A stretch of DNA of 23,032 bases from IMG/VR virus record IMGVR_UViG_3300005939_000055, positions 1-23,032 of that record. One strand, written 5' to 3'. Made by a program: the position numbers and the translations under genes. Under the pieces are notes generated by a model, which saw nothing but the letters and a program-made list of their open reading frames with translations, was not told where the DNA came from and ran no database searches. Each line of letters opens with the position of its first letter. The stretch's first letter is position 1. This stretch comes from a virus. Positions 16,334-22,433 of this stretch are shown here, piece by piece.

Positions 16334-16540
16334 ATGTGGAAAACTATTTTAACCATATTTGTAAGTATCCTTTCGCTTGTTTTAAAACGGATGTTAAGTG
16401 GTAAGAAACGAGCGAAGTCATCTTATAGAAAGTTGAGAAATGGATATGAAGCTCGCAGGAATGCTCGCATTAATCGTGTTGCTTTGCGTAAGTCTGTGGA
16501 TAAGCTCGTGCGGAAAGAAAAGCACAACGATAAAAACTGA
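16334..16540 (+). CDS. Small membrane protein with basic tail; i-spanin candidate
   Basis: A 68-residue protein starting two bases after the holin-candidate stop, without its own clear ribosome binding site. It has an N-terminal membrane helix (about 3-19, KTILTIFVSILSLVLKR) and then a very basic region (GKKRAKSSYRKL, YEARRNARINRVALRKS). Its last 95 bases overlap the following lipoprotein gene in the +1 frame, the arrangement of lambda Rz and Rz1. However, true inner-membrane spanins have a periplasmic coiled coil and this positive tail favours a cytoplasmic location, so the spanin call is weak; a nucleic-acid- or membrane-binding peptide is an alternative. Confidence 0.45.
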   Translation: MWKTILTIFVSILSLVLKRMLSGKKRAKSSYRKLRNGYEARRNARINRVALRKSVDKLVRKEKHNDKN

Positions 16541-16694
16541 CGTACAGGCAATTCCAGAAGTGCAAGATTTGTCAGATGAAACTTTTAATAACCCGATTGA
16601 ATGTAAAATTTATTTCGAGAATTGGACATCAACCGAATATGAATTGCAAAAGTGCTATGAAAAAAGCGACAAATTATACAATGAGTGTGACTAA
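16446..16694 (+). CDS. Lipoprotein; Rz1-like o-spanin candidate
   Basis: An 82-residue protein with a lipoprotein signal: KLAGMLALIVLLCVSLWISSC, the lipobox ISSC placing the lipidated Cys at residue 22. Gly at +2 would send it to the outer membrane. The mature part is about 61 residues, acidic, with three further Cys. A second ATG at 16440 is two codons upstream; 16446 has GAG at a better distance. It overlaps the preceding basic membrane protein in another frame, follows endolysin and holin-candidate genes, and so fits the outer-membrane subunit of a two-component spanin. Unlike Rz1 it is not proline-rich. The stop overlaps the next ATG (TAATG). Confidence 0.55.
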   Translation: MKLAGMLALIVLLCVSLWISSCGKKSTTIKTDVQAIPEVQDLSDETFNNPIECKIYFENWTSTEYELQKCYEKSDKLYNECD

Positions 16695-16888
16695 TGGAAT
16701 GTTTGTTACAAAATCCGCATAATGATTTTGAACGCAAATCGAATGAATTAATAGTAATTATGATTGAAAACATTTGCGAGAATACAGAAGCGCAGATTGC
16801 ATTGATAGACTTAGTTAATCATTATAGACTTGAACTCCAAAAATCTCGAATCAGAGAGCTAGAAATCATCAAAAAACTTCAAAGTTAG
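16694..16888 (+). CDS. Unknown 64-residue helical protein
   Basis: The ATG overlaps the lipoprotein stop by one base. The product is mostly alpha-helical, ending in a likely coiled coil (LVNHYRLELQKSRIRELEIIKKLQS). There is no membrane helix or signal peptide. I do not recognise it. As the last gene before the control region, it may be a lysis-cassette accessory or unrelated. Confidence 0.5.
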   Translation: MECLLQNPHNDFERKSNELIVIMIENICENTEAQIALIDLVNHYRLELQKSRIRELEIIKKLQS

Positions 16889-17033
16889 AAACCAACAAAT
16901 AACTACCCTGACAACCGAGATTATCCTTTAAATTTGGGCCACTGTGCTATTTTAATGCCTTAGTCTATACCAAGCTATGCGTTTTATAATAATGGCTTAT
17001 ATGGCTAATTTTGGGCTAAAATAGGGATATTGA

Positions 17034-17061
17034 CCTCTCCACTTTTGCAAAACTTGAGAGG
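17034..17061. promoter_or_regulatory. 28-base palindrome, terminator or operator
   Basis: CCTCTC at 17034-17039 pairs with GAGAGG at 17056-17061 around a central TTTTGCAAAA; 12 of 14 half-site positions are complementary. A separate TGAGCTCA at 17066-17073 and seven T (17074-17080) follow. It could be a terminator for the lysis transcript, although the T tract is 12 bases from the stem, or a dimeric repressor site. Confidence 0.5.
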
Positions 17062-17118
17062 GAACTGAGCTCATTTTTTTACCACAGGTACCTACTTGAA
17101 ATCATTGATGTTTATTAA

Positions 17119-17160
17119 AATAGGAACATTTGATCTAAAAATAAATCAAATTTGCCTATT
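17119..17160. repeat. 42-base inverted repeat upstream of promoter
   Basis: AATAGGAACATTTGAT at 17119-17134 and ATCAAATTTGCCTATT at 17145-17160 are complementary at 14 of 16 positions, separated by 10 bases. It is centred about 64 bases before the -35 of the promoter at 17201. The stem is AT-rich with no T tract, so a protein-binding site is more likely than a terminator. Confidence 0.6.
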
Positions 17161-17200
17161 CACACCCCATAAATTATTTTAAAAAAGGTTGCAAAAGAGG

Positions 17201-17229
17201 TTGACAAAGTGGAAGCACTTGTATATATT
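17201..17229 (+). promoter_or_regulatory. Sigma70-type promoter, likely early
   Basis: TTGACA at 17201-17206 is a perfect -35; TATATT at 17224-17229 differs from the -10 consensus at one base; the spacer is 17 bases. Transcription would begin near 17236, about 33 bases before the first ATG with a strong ribosome binding site (17269). It is the best promoter in the window and probably drives the long right-hand gene run. Confidence 0.85.
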
Positions 17230-17268
17230 GTGATCATGACACAGACAATAAACAAAATGGAGGACAAA

Positions 17269-17463
17269 ATGAAAATCATCAAGTCAAAAAACAAGTGGAC
17301 ACAAAAAGGCAAAAACACTTTTTATCGCATATGGACTTCACCAAAAAAAGGGATTGACTCTGATGTAATTTTTAGAAAAGAAATAGACCCACTTTATTTT
17401 TGTGGGTACAGTATAACATTCGTAGACGTTGACACTTTAACCGCCAAGGAATGGCGAAACTAA
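17269..17463 (+). CDS. First early gene, unknown 64-residue protein
   Basis: Starts at an ATG preceded by GGAGG (GGAGGACAAAATG). Longer upstream reading to a GTG at 17209 is rejected because it would begin before the predicted transcription start. The product is basic at its N-terminus (MKIIKSKNKWTQKGKN), then beta-rich (TFYRIWTSP, DPLYFCGYSITFVDVDTL). It is not recognised. First position behind a strong promoter is typical of host-takeover or anti-defence proteins; that is inference only. Confidence 0.65.
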   Translation: MKIIKSKNKWTQKGKNTFYRIWTSPKKGIDSDVIFRKEIDPLYFCGYSITFVDVDTLTAKEWRN

Positions 17464-17481
17464 CTAACAAAGGGGAACAAA

Positions 17482-17838
17482 ATGAAAAAGGGAAAAAGAG
17501 CAAATCAAAAATGGGAAGTAACAAGCATTCTTTTTTTTGACTACACACACGAAAATCAAGTTGGTGAAAATGAATTTGAAACAATCGTTGAATATTCTGC
17601 AAACATTACAATCAATGACAATTTTATCTTACAAATTTCAGGAAAGAGCAATGAAGCTTTCGATCCTGAAATCCCTGAGTCTCACATGAATTTATGCAAG
17701 CTCGCAAAACAAGATTTTGCGTGTGATAATTATGATGCGAATGAAATTTGGAACTACTTACAAGACCATTGCGATTTTGAGAACAATTTTGACTTTTTAA
17801 AAGACCACTCTTTATCTGTGACTTTTGACGAATTATAA
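17482..17838 (+). CDS. Acidic early protein, unknown
   Basis: A 118-residue protein with an AAGGGG ribosome binding site. The first 15 residues are basic (KKGKRANQK); the rest is markedly acidic, with clusters such as HENQVGENEFE, DYDANEIW-like aromatic-acidic segments and DHCDFENNFDFLKDH near the end. It has beta strands at about 13-50 and helices later. Not recognised. A compact, strongly negative early protein could be a DNA mimic, but nothing in the sequence proves this. It sits between two other small early genes and shares their promoter. Confidence 0.65.
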   Translation: MKKGKRANQKWEVTSILFFDYTHENQVGENEFETIVEYSANITINDNFILQISGKSNEAFDPEIPESHMNLCKLAKQDFACDNYDANEIWNYLQDHCDFENNFDFLKDHSLSVTFDEL

Positions 17839-17862
17839 ACAATAACAAAAAAGGGGGATAAA

Positions 17863-18042
17863 ATGAACATGGCAAACGAAAGATTAGAACCGATTGATTA
17901 TTGGGGACTTACATACTGCGAATTTTGCGATAACGAAATCGAAGATGACGCTAAACTTATTGAAGAACCATTAATCAATAATCTCACACAGAAATATATC
18001 GTTTGTGATGATTGTTATAACAAGGAGTTAGCGAAAGGATAA
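17863..18042 (+). CDS. Small zinc-ribbon protein
   Basis: A 59-residue protein (MNMANERLEPIDYW...) with a strong ribosome binding site (AAGGGGGATAAAATG). It has two CxxC pairs, CEFC at 19-22 and CDDC at 48-51, separated by an acidic segment (DNEIEDDAKLIEE), which is the pattern of a treble-clef or zinc-ribbon knuckle. Such proteins in phage early regions often bind nucleic acid or protein partners. There is no recognisable family. Stop TAA is four bases before the next ATG. Confidence 0.65.
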   Translation: MNMANERLEPIDYWGLTYCEFCDNEIEDDAKLIEEPLINNLTQKYIVCDDCYNKELAKG

Positions 18043-18046
18043 TCTG

Positions 18047-18322
18047 ATGGATATATATGAAGTAAATAAACAAATATGGGTAAATAGTCCAGAAATGAGA
18101 AAATCAATAGATTATTTATTTAAAGGTGAAAAAATAGGATGGAAGTTCGGGCATTTGAAGCTACGGGCAAGAATGTGGTGGTGCAAAAAAAGAGGTCACA
18201 AATGGAGTTCAGGAAAAGTTTATAAGACTGGAGTTCCTGACATTAATGGAAGTCCCGACGCATGTAACCGATGCGGCTTGATGGTTGGTTGTGGTGGTAG
18301 AATGAGACTTTGGAATGCGTAA
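18047..18322 (+). CDS. DUF1660-like small zinc-binding protein
   Basis: A 91-residue protein. The C-terminal half has the layout of small prophage proteins of the DUF1660 type: C46-KKRGH51-KW, then C73-NRC76-GL. These four residues could hold one zinc ion. The N-terminal 40 residues are helical and unmatched (MDIYEVNKQIWVNSPEMRK). There is no strong ribosome binding site of its own; GGAG of the previous gene end (AAGGAGTTAGCGAAAGGATAATCTG) lies upstream. The function of the family is not known. Confidence 0.6.
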   Translation: MDIYEVNKQIWVNSPEMRKSIDYLFKGEKIGWKFGHLKLRARMWWCKKRGHKWSSGKVYKTGVPDINGSPDACNRCGLMVGCGGRMRLWNA

Positions 18323-18354
18323 ATTAATAAAGGATTATTATTAGGAGGAGACAA

Positions 18355-18918
18355 ATGAAAGAACGACCGATAAGAATGGACAGTAGATTTATTCCGGCGC
18401 TGCTTAATGGAACTAAGACGCAGACTCGAAGGTTGATGAATAAATGGGATTTCCTTTGCGCTTGCACAAAAAATAAAAATAAAGACACATGGACTGGAAC
18501 ATATGAAGCCGCTGGAGGTGGATTTGATTCATATGACAAAATTAAATGCCCTTATAAAATAGGCGATAGGCTTTTTGTTAAAGAATCGTTTTGGCTTGGA
18601 AAAGGTGCTTTTCATGGATTTGGTACTGAACCAAGACCATACAAATATGATAAAAAAATCAATTCATATTTTATGATGGAAGGAGATTCCCGCATCACCT
18701 TAGAAATCACAAATATTCGTGTTGAAAGGTTGTGGAATTTAACTTTTCATGATTGCCATGCAGAAGCGATGTTTGATAAACCAAAAAATAAAAAATATCC
18801 CTTTTCTGCCGTTGAATCGTTTAAATTAGTAAAAAAAGTCCTTGATTTAGAAATAGGTAATTGCGCAAAAGAAAATCCATGGGTTTGGGTGTATGAATTT
18901 AAGAGGGTAAAACCATGA
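18355..18918 (+). CDS. ASCH-domain-like phage protein
   Basis: A 187-residue protein with a strong AGGAGGAG ribosome binding site. It matches the widespread phage ASCH-like family: ERPIRMDSRFIPALLNGTKTQTRR at residues 3-26 (the GxKTxTRR hallmark), CPYKIGDRLFVKESFW in the middle, ITLEITNIRVERLWNLTFHDC, and the C-terminal NPWVWVYEFKRV. ASCH domains are a PUA-like fold thought to bind RNA or modified nucleotides; these phage members have no settled function, and some are labelled 'morphogenetic protein' without strong support. The stop overlaps the next ATG (ATGA). Confidence 0.82.
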   Translation: MKERPIRMDSRFIPALLNGTKTQTRRLMNKWDFLCACTKNKNKDTWTGTYEAAGGGFDSYDKIKCPYKIGDRLFVKESFWLGKGAFHGFGTEPRPYKYDKKINSYFMMEGDSRITLEITNIRVERLWNLTFHDCHAEAMFDKPKNKKYPFSAVESFKLVKKVLDLEIGNCAKENPWVWVYEFKRVKP

Positions 18919-19079
18919 AAACTACATTATCACCAAGCAAAATATTTCCTTATAAAACTATTATAAACGAGGACGGATCGTTTGAATTTATTTCAGAAAA
19001 AAGTGAAGAAAAAGGTTGCAATCAAGGTTGCGATAGTGTAACTATAAAAGATAGAAAGGAGGTTGAAAATGACAATTAA
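18915..19079 (+). CDS. Unknown 54-residue protein
   Basis: Starts with an ATGA overlap on the preceding stop and overlaps the following RHH gene by 11 bases, so it sits in a coupled chain. The product begins MKTTLSPSKIFPYKTIINED and has a CNQGC pair at about 35-39. The last codons contain the ribosome binding site (AAGGAGG) of the next gene. No family is recognised; it may exist partly to couple translation. Confidence 0.5.
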   Translation: MKTTLSPSKIFPYKTIINEDGSFEFISEKSEEKGCNQGCDSVTIKDRKEVENDN

Positions 19080-19230
19080 AAAAGAAAACATTCACACACG
19101 ATTACCAGCACAAGAGAAAAAGAATATCACTAAAGCCGCTAAATTAGAACAGAAGAAACGGAACGAGTATTATTCTATTAACAGGTTTATGCGTGATGCA
19201 GCAAAAGAAAAAATCAAAGGGGGAAAATAA
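19069..19230 (+). CDS. Ribbon-helix-helix (Arc/CopG-like) regulator candidate
   Basis: A 53-residue protein with AAGGAGG placed well before the ATG. The pattern IHTRLPAQEKKNITKAAKLEQKK, then YYSINRFMRDAAKEKIKGG, is that of a ribbon-helix-helix DNA-binding protein: a short strand carrying the alternating H-T-R-L residues, helix 1, a Ser/Asn-capped helix 2. These act as dimers or tetramers on palindromic operators. It may control this operon, with the inverted repeats at 17034 or 17119 as possible targets (inference). It ends with a one-base overlap on the next ATG (TAATG). Confidence 0.68.
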   Translation: MTIKKENIHTRLPAQEKKNITKAAKLEQKKRNEYYSINRFMRDAAKEKIKGGK

Positions 19231-19436
19231 TGTTAGCTTATTTAAAAACTAGAATAAATGGCGAAGTAAATGTTGATAACAAATTAAAAGAAACTAAAGA
19301 TTGGCAAGAAGCATATAATTATGATGATGTATCATATTTATTGAGCCGAGCAGTTGCAGAAGAAAAGGCTTTAGATATACGAATAGCAAGACTTAAAGGA
19401 CAAAAGGCAGATTTAAAAAACGTAATCAAACACTAA
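19230..19436 (+). CDS. Unknown 68-residue helical protein
   Basis: Coupled to the RHH gene by a TAATG overlap and preceded by GGGGG. The product has a short N-terminal segment (MLAYLKTRINGEVNV) and a long helix rich in Ala, Lys and Glu (YLLSRAVAEEKALDIRIARLKGQKADLKNVIKH) that could form a coiled coil. Not recognised. Confidence 0.55.
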   Translation: MLAYLKTRINGEVNVDNKLKETKDWQEAYNYDDVSYLLSRAVAEEKALDIRIARLKGQKADLKNVIKH

Positions 19437-19444
19437 TGACAGAA

Positions 19445-19466
19445 AGCCCCGACTGGAATCGAGGCT
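19445..19466 (+). promoter_or_regulatory. RNA hairpin before the ERF gene
   Basis: AGCC-C-CGA at 19445-19452 pairs with TCG-A-GGCT at 19459-19466 (seven pairs, one C-A mismatch, six-base loop CTGGAA). No T run follows, so it is not a typical terminator; it may be an RNA-processing, stability or translational control element in the 54-base gap before the annealing protein. Confidence 0.4.
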
Positions 19467-19490
19467 CTCTAAACAAGAAAGGGAAAACTA

Positions 19491-20198
19491 ATGATAAGCG
19501 ATAATGATATCAAAGACAGCACAAAATTACCAGAAAAAATTAATGAAATAGAAATAAAGGAAAAAAATCAATCAACGGAAATAGGAAAGCTAGTTCTAGC
19601 TTTATCTAAAGCGCAAGGTGGAATTGAAGGAGCTAAAGAAGATTCTTTAAATCCTTTCTTTAAGAAAAAATATGCAGACCTCAGTTCGGTTTGGAAAGCT
19701 TGCAGAAATCAATTATCTAAAAACGAATTAGCAGTTATTCAAACGACAGAAAGCAACAATGGCGAAATTATTGTAACAACAACACTTGCTCATTCATCAG
19801 GTCAATGGATAAGAGGACATATTGCAATTAAGCCAGACAAAAACACCGCTCAAGGATTGGGTTCTGCGTTAACTTACGGCAGACGTTATGGATTAAGTGC
19901 GATTGTTGGCATAGCTCCTGATGATGATGATGATGGTAATGAAGCGAGCGGTAAAACGTCTAAAAAAGAAACAAGTCAAAAAACAAGTGAACCTGCAAGA
20001 GTATCAAATTCCAATGTTATAACAGATCCGCAAAGAAAAAGATTGTTTGCTTTGTCTAAAGAAAGAGATGTTACAAACGGACAAATCAAAGACCATCTTG
20101 CATTGACTTATGAAATAGACTCCACAACTAAAATTCTAAAATCAGATTATGAAGATGTTTGTGATTGGGTGTTATCTCAAAACACAGAGGATAAATAA
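19491..20198 (+). CDS. erf: ERF-family single-strand annealing protein
   Basis: A 235-residue recombinase of the ERF family, which anneals complementary single strands in phage recombination and genome circularisation. Seen: LSKAQGGIEGAKEDSLNPFFKKKYADLSSVW at about 39-68 and the hallmark SALTYGRRYGLSAIVGIAPDDDDDGN at about 125-150. The rest is a Lys/Ser-rich linker and a C-terminal domain (TDPQRKRLFALSKERDVTNGQI...) like those in other ERF/RecT-type proteins. The ribosome binding site is AAAGGGAAAACTA. The stop overlaps the nuclease gene start (TAATG), fitting a two-component annealing-plus-exonuclease system. Confidence 0.92.
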   Translation: MISDNDIKDSTKLPEKINEIEIKEKNQSTEIGKLVLALSKAQGGIEGAKEDSLNPFFKKKYADLSSVWKACRNQLSKNELAVIQTTESNNGEIIVTTTLAHSSGQWIRGHIAIKPDKNTAQGLGSALTYGRRYGLSAIVGIAPDDDDDGNEASGKTSKKETSQKTSEPARVSNSNVITDPQRKRLFALSKERDVTNGQIKDHLALTYEIDSTTKILKSDYEDVCDWVLSQNTEDK

Positions 20199-20758
20199 TG
20201 GCTCTTGAATTTAACGAATCAAAACACGAATATTCAGAAGATGGAATTATTATTCCAAGCGTTACGCAGATATTAAACGAGGTTGGCATAACTGACAATC
20301 GTTGGTACGCTGATGGTTCGGCAGAACGTGGAACTCGTGTTCACAAAATAAGCCATTACCTTGACGATGGCGACTTGAATTGGAACACAGTTGATGAAGA
20401 AGCCGGACCTTATGTTAAAGCGTATGAATTATTTCTAAAAGAAGTTGCTCCGATATGGCGTTTAATTGAATACAGATTCCATAATAAAATTTATGGATAT
20501 ACTGGCACGTTAGATAGAGAAGGTTTGATATTCGGACATGACGCTATTCTTGATATTAAAACAGGTGGTATGCCGAAATGGACAGCAATCCAAACAGCAG
20601 CTTACAATGGTGGCATCAACGATAACAAACACAGAATAAGATACGGATTGCAATTAAAGAAAAATGGACTTTACAAACTACACGAATTTACTAACCCAAA
20701 CGATTTTAAAATCTTCACTTCTGCAACAGCGGTCGTGAACTACAAAAGGAGTTTATAA
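20198..20758 (+). CDS. PD-(D/E)XK nuclease, ERF partner
   Basis: A 186-residue nuclease of the RecB/Cas4-like PD-(D/E)XK fold. Motifs: GTRVHKISHYL at about 45-55 (a His-containing helix), GYTGTLDRE with D106, AILDIKTGG with D119-x-K121, and WTAIQTAAY with Q132, the order expected of the family. No iron-sulfur Cys cluster is present, so it is not a full Cas4. It probably resects DNA ends to give single strands for the ERF protein encoded next to it. Start and stop abut its neighbours (one base overlap, then directly adjacent ATG), so the three genes are translationally linked. Confidence 0.88.
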   Translation: MALEFNESKHEYSEDGIIIPSVTQILNEVGITDNRWYADGSAERGTRVHKISHYLDDGDLNWNTVDEEAGPYVKAYELFLKEVAPIWRLIEYRFHNKIYGYTGTLDREGLIFGHDAILDIKTGGMPKWTAIQTAAYNGGINDNKHRIRYGLQLKKNGLYKLHEFTNPNDFKIFTSATAVVNYKRSL

Positions 20759-21418
20759 ATGGAAAACCAAATTGAAGTAATTGAAAATAAGGCGTTAACA
20801 ATTACAGAACAAGCTGATGAAATGTCGATTATTAATGACGAAACAAATACAATAGCAGATGAATTTTTAGTGCAGATTAAAACATTAGGTAAAGCTATTA
20901 AAGAACATCATGATCCTATCGTTTCAGCGGCGCACAACGCTCATAAGGTTGCAAATGCAGCTAAAAAGAAATTCATGGAGCCGCTTGATAAAGCTGAAAA
21001 AATAATCAAACGCAAAATGGGCGTATATATATTAGAACAAGAACGGAAACAAAGAGTAGAGCAAGCAAGGCTTGAAGCGGAGGCAAAAAAACAGGCAGAG
21101 GCAGAAGCCCTTGAGCTTGCAAAACAAGCAGAAGAACTAGGGGATAATGAACGTGCAGAAGAAATAATTGAGGAAAGCATTGAAGCAAAGCCTGTTGTTG
21201 TAGCTCCACCAATACATAAAACAAAAAACTCGTCACATTCTAAAAAATGGAAATGGAGAATTAAGGATGTAAGCAAAATTAAACCATCATTTTTGATACC
21301 AAATGAAAAAGCTATCGGGGATATTGTTAGATCGATGGGGAAAAATGCTGTGAACGTAATTGGTGAAGGTGCGATTGAATGTTATCAAGAAGTAATTATG
21401 TCAACGAGGACTAGATAA
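20759..21418 (+). CDS. Coiled-coil recombination-cassette protein
   Basis: A 219-residue protein found beside ERF/RecT genes in many phages. Residues about 20-75 form helices; about 85-135 is a long Ala/Glu/Lys/Gln coiled coil (VEQARLEAEAKKQAEAEALEL); the C-terminus has the conserved block KKWKWRIKDVSKIKPSFLIPNEKAIGDIVRSMG at about 161-193. I know no proven activity; an accessory to the annealing protein or nuclease is inferred from context. It begins immediately after the nuclease stop and overlaps the next ATG by one base. Confidence 0.72.
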   Translation: MENQIEVIENKALTITEQADEMSIINDETNTIADEFLVQIKTLGKAIKEHHDPIVSAAHNAHKVANAAKKKFMEPLDKAEKIIKRKMGVYILEQERKQRVEQARLEAEAKKQAEAEALELAKQAEELGDNERAEEIIEESIEAKPVVVAPPIHKTKNSSHSKKWKWRIKDVSKIKPSFLIPNEKAIGDIVRSMGKNAVNVIGEGAIECYQEVIMSTRTR

Positions 21419-21720
21419 TGTTAACGAATTTCAAACCGAAATATTTTAAATCGGCTAAGTATAGAAAATATGTGGCTTCGTTTCCTTGTATGAGGTGTGG
21501 CAGTTTCGCATCCGTTCCTCATCACTTGCCTAGACCTGATGGGGCGAGAAGACGAAGCGGGGACGATTGGTGTGTGCCGCTATGTTATGTATGTCATATT
21601 TTACATTATCATGCGAAGCCAGTAGAAGAAAAAAAAGATTTAGCTAAAATGTATGAGAAAGCTACACAACTTTTTGAAGATTGGAATAATCAAGAAAGGG
21701 GAAAATATAATGGAACTTAA
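21418..21720 (+). CDS. HNH-like zinc nuclease (DUF968/Ref type)
   Basis: A 100-residue protein with a zinc-bound HNH-type fold: C24-MRC27-G, the HH pair at 35-36 (VPHHLPRPDG), DDWCVPLC at 49-56 and C59-H60 with further His at 63 and 65. This matches small phage recombination nucleases of the DUF968/Ref-like type. With ERF and the PD-(D/E)XK nuclease upstream it completes a recombination module, perhaps resolving branches or nicking DNA. Its start overlaps the previous stop and its end overlaps the next gene by 11 bases. Confidence 0.75.
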   Translation: MLTNFKPKYFKSAKYRKYVASFPCMRCGSFASVPHHLPRPDGARRRSGDDWCVPLCYVCHILHYHAKPVEEKKDLAKMYEKATQLFEDWNNQERGKYNGT

Positions 21721-22006
21721 TACAAATATGAGTTTTAGGTTCAATGGTTCTGATTATAATGCAAAGCTAGATAAAAAAAGACTAACTGGACAAATTTTAA
21801 GAGTTTATAATTTAATGAAAGACAATACATGGAGAACACTATCAGAAATAACTGATGCTATAGGAGATCCTCCAGCTAGTGTTTCAGCTCAATTAAGACA
21901 TTTAAGAAAAAAAAGGTTTGGCGAACATACAGTAAATAAAAACCGGAGAGGAACAAGAGAAAGTGGTTTGTTTGAATATCAACTTATAATAAATAAAGAA
22001 AATTAA
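21710..22006 (+). CDS. Winged-helix DNA-binding protein
   Basis: A 98-residue protein; the ATG at 21710 has AAGGGG upstream, so the longer reading from 21653 is rejected. Residues about 25-92 form a winged helix-turn-helix: LTGQILRVYNLMKDNTWRTLSEITDAIGDPPASVSAQLRHLRKKRFG with helix 3 at PASVSAQLRHLRKK, then a wing (HTVNKNRRGTRESGLFEYQL). Such phage proteins are common near replication and recombination genes and probably regulate transcription or assist replication. Exact role not known. Confidence 0.72.
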   Translation: MELNTNMSFRFNGSDYNAKLDKKRLTGQILRVYNLMKDNTWRTLSEITDAIGDPPASVSAQLRHLRKKRFGEHTVNKNRRGTRESGLFEYQLIINKEN

Positions 22007-22017
22007 ATAGACCACGC

Positions 22018-22047
22018 TGTTAAAGCGATTAAGGGGGACAAGTGAAA
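22018..22047 (+). repeat. 30-base direct repeat with RBS and GTG, copy 1
   Basis: Identical to 22404-22433, 386 bases downstream. It includes AAGGGGGACAA and the GTG start at 22042, so both copies drive a GTG-started gene. Confidence 0.9.
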
Positions 22048-22431
22048 GAAATCGACAAAATGACGGTTAAAGAATTTAAGGAATTACCTTCAAGACAATG
22101 GGGCGATGACATTGGTTATTTTGATTGTCTTGTTATTTTACCAACTAGAAGAAAACATGATTCAGGCTATAGATGTATGGATTTCGTTGCAGTTAAAGAA
22201 AATAAACCTATTTGCCGTTTGAGCGGATGTAGTGATGTTGTTAATTTGTGCGGTATAGGCGGAGATAACGGATTTCCGATGAAGGGAACATATCCCAAAC
22301 AAAATTGGAATATGGATTGTTTGTTTAAAAGTGGTTTGTTGCGAATTTGGTGTGGCGGTCACAAACTAGAAGCGGGCGCAGCTCTTTCTAGTTTTGAATT
22401 ATTTGTTAAAGCGATTAAGGGGGACAAGTGA
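22042..22431 (+). CDS. Unknown 129-residue protein
   Basis: Starts at GTG (22042) with a strong ribosome binding site (AAGGGGGACAAGTG); no ATG lies nearby. The product MKEIDKMTVKEFKELPSR... has a beta-rich centre (IGYFDCLVILPTR, YRCMDFVAVKENK) and Cys residues (CRLSGCSDVVNLCGIGG) and ends GALSSFELFVKAIKGDK-like. I do not recognise a proven function. Its last codons lie inside the second copy of the 30-base repeat, and its stop overlaps the next GTG start (GTGA). Confidence 0.65.
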   Translation: MKEIDKMTVKEFKELPSRQWGDDIGYFDCLVILPTRRKHDSGYRCMDFVAVKENKPICRLSGCSDVVNLCGIGGDNGFPMKGTYPKQNWNMDCLFKSGLLRIWCGGHKLEAGAALSSFELFVKAIKGDK

Positions 22432-22433
22432 AA
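22404..22433 (+). repeat. 30-base direct repeat with RBS and GTG, copy 2
   Basis: Second identical copy of 22018-22047. Here it encodes the end of the upstream protein (VKAIKGDK) and holds the ribosome binding site and GTG of the next gene. Confidence 0.9.

Larger units (their letters stand above)
16889..17235. promoter_or_regulatory. Gene-free control region
   Basis: About 350 bases with no supported gene between the lysis genes and the early-type genes. It holds two imperfect inverted repeats (listed separately), a T tract at 17074-17080, and a near-consensus promoter at 17201-17229. A TATAAT at 16985-16990 has no matching -35 and is not called. The layout (lysis end, palindromes, promoter, small genes) suggests a late/early boundary with terminator and operator functions. 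Confidence 0.65.

Noticed and set aside
16985-16990. TATAAT in the control region as a second promoter
   Set aside because: No acceptable -35 at 16-18 bases upstream and no gene that needs it.
17209-17268. Upstream GTG extension of the first early gene
   Set aside because: It would begin inside the promoter before the expected transcription start; ATG 17269 has GGAGG.
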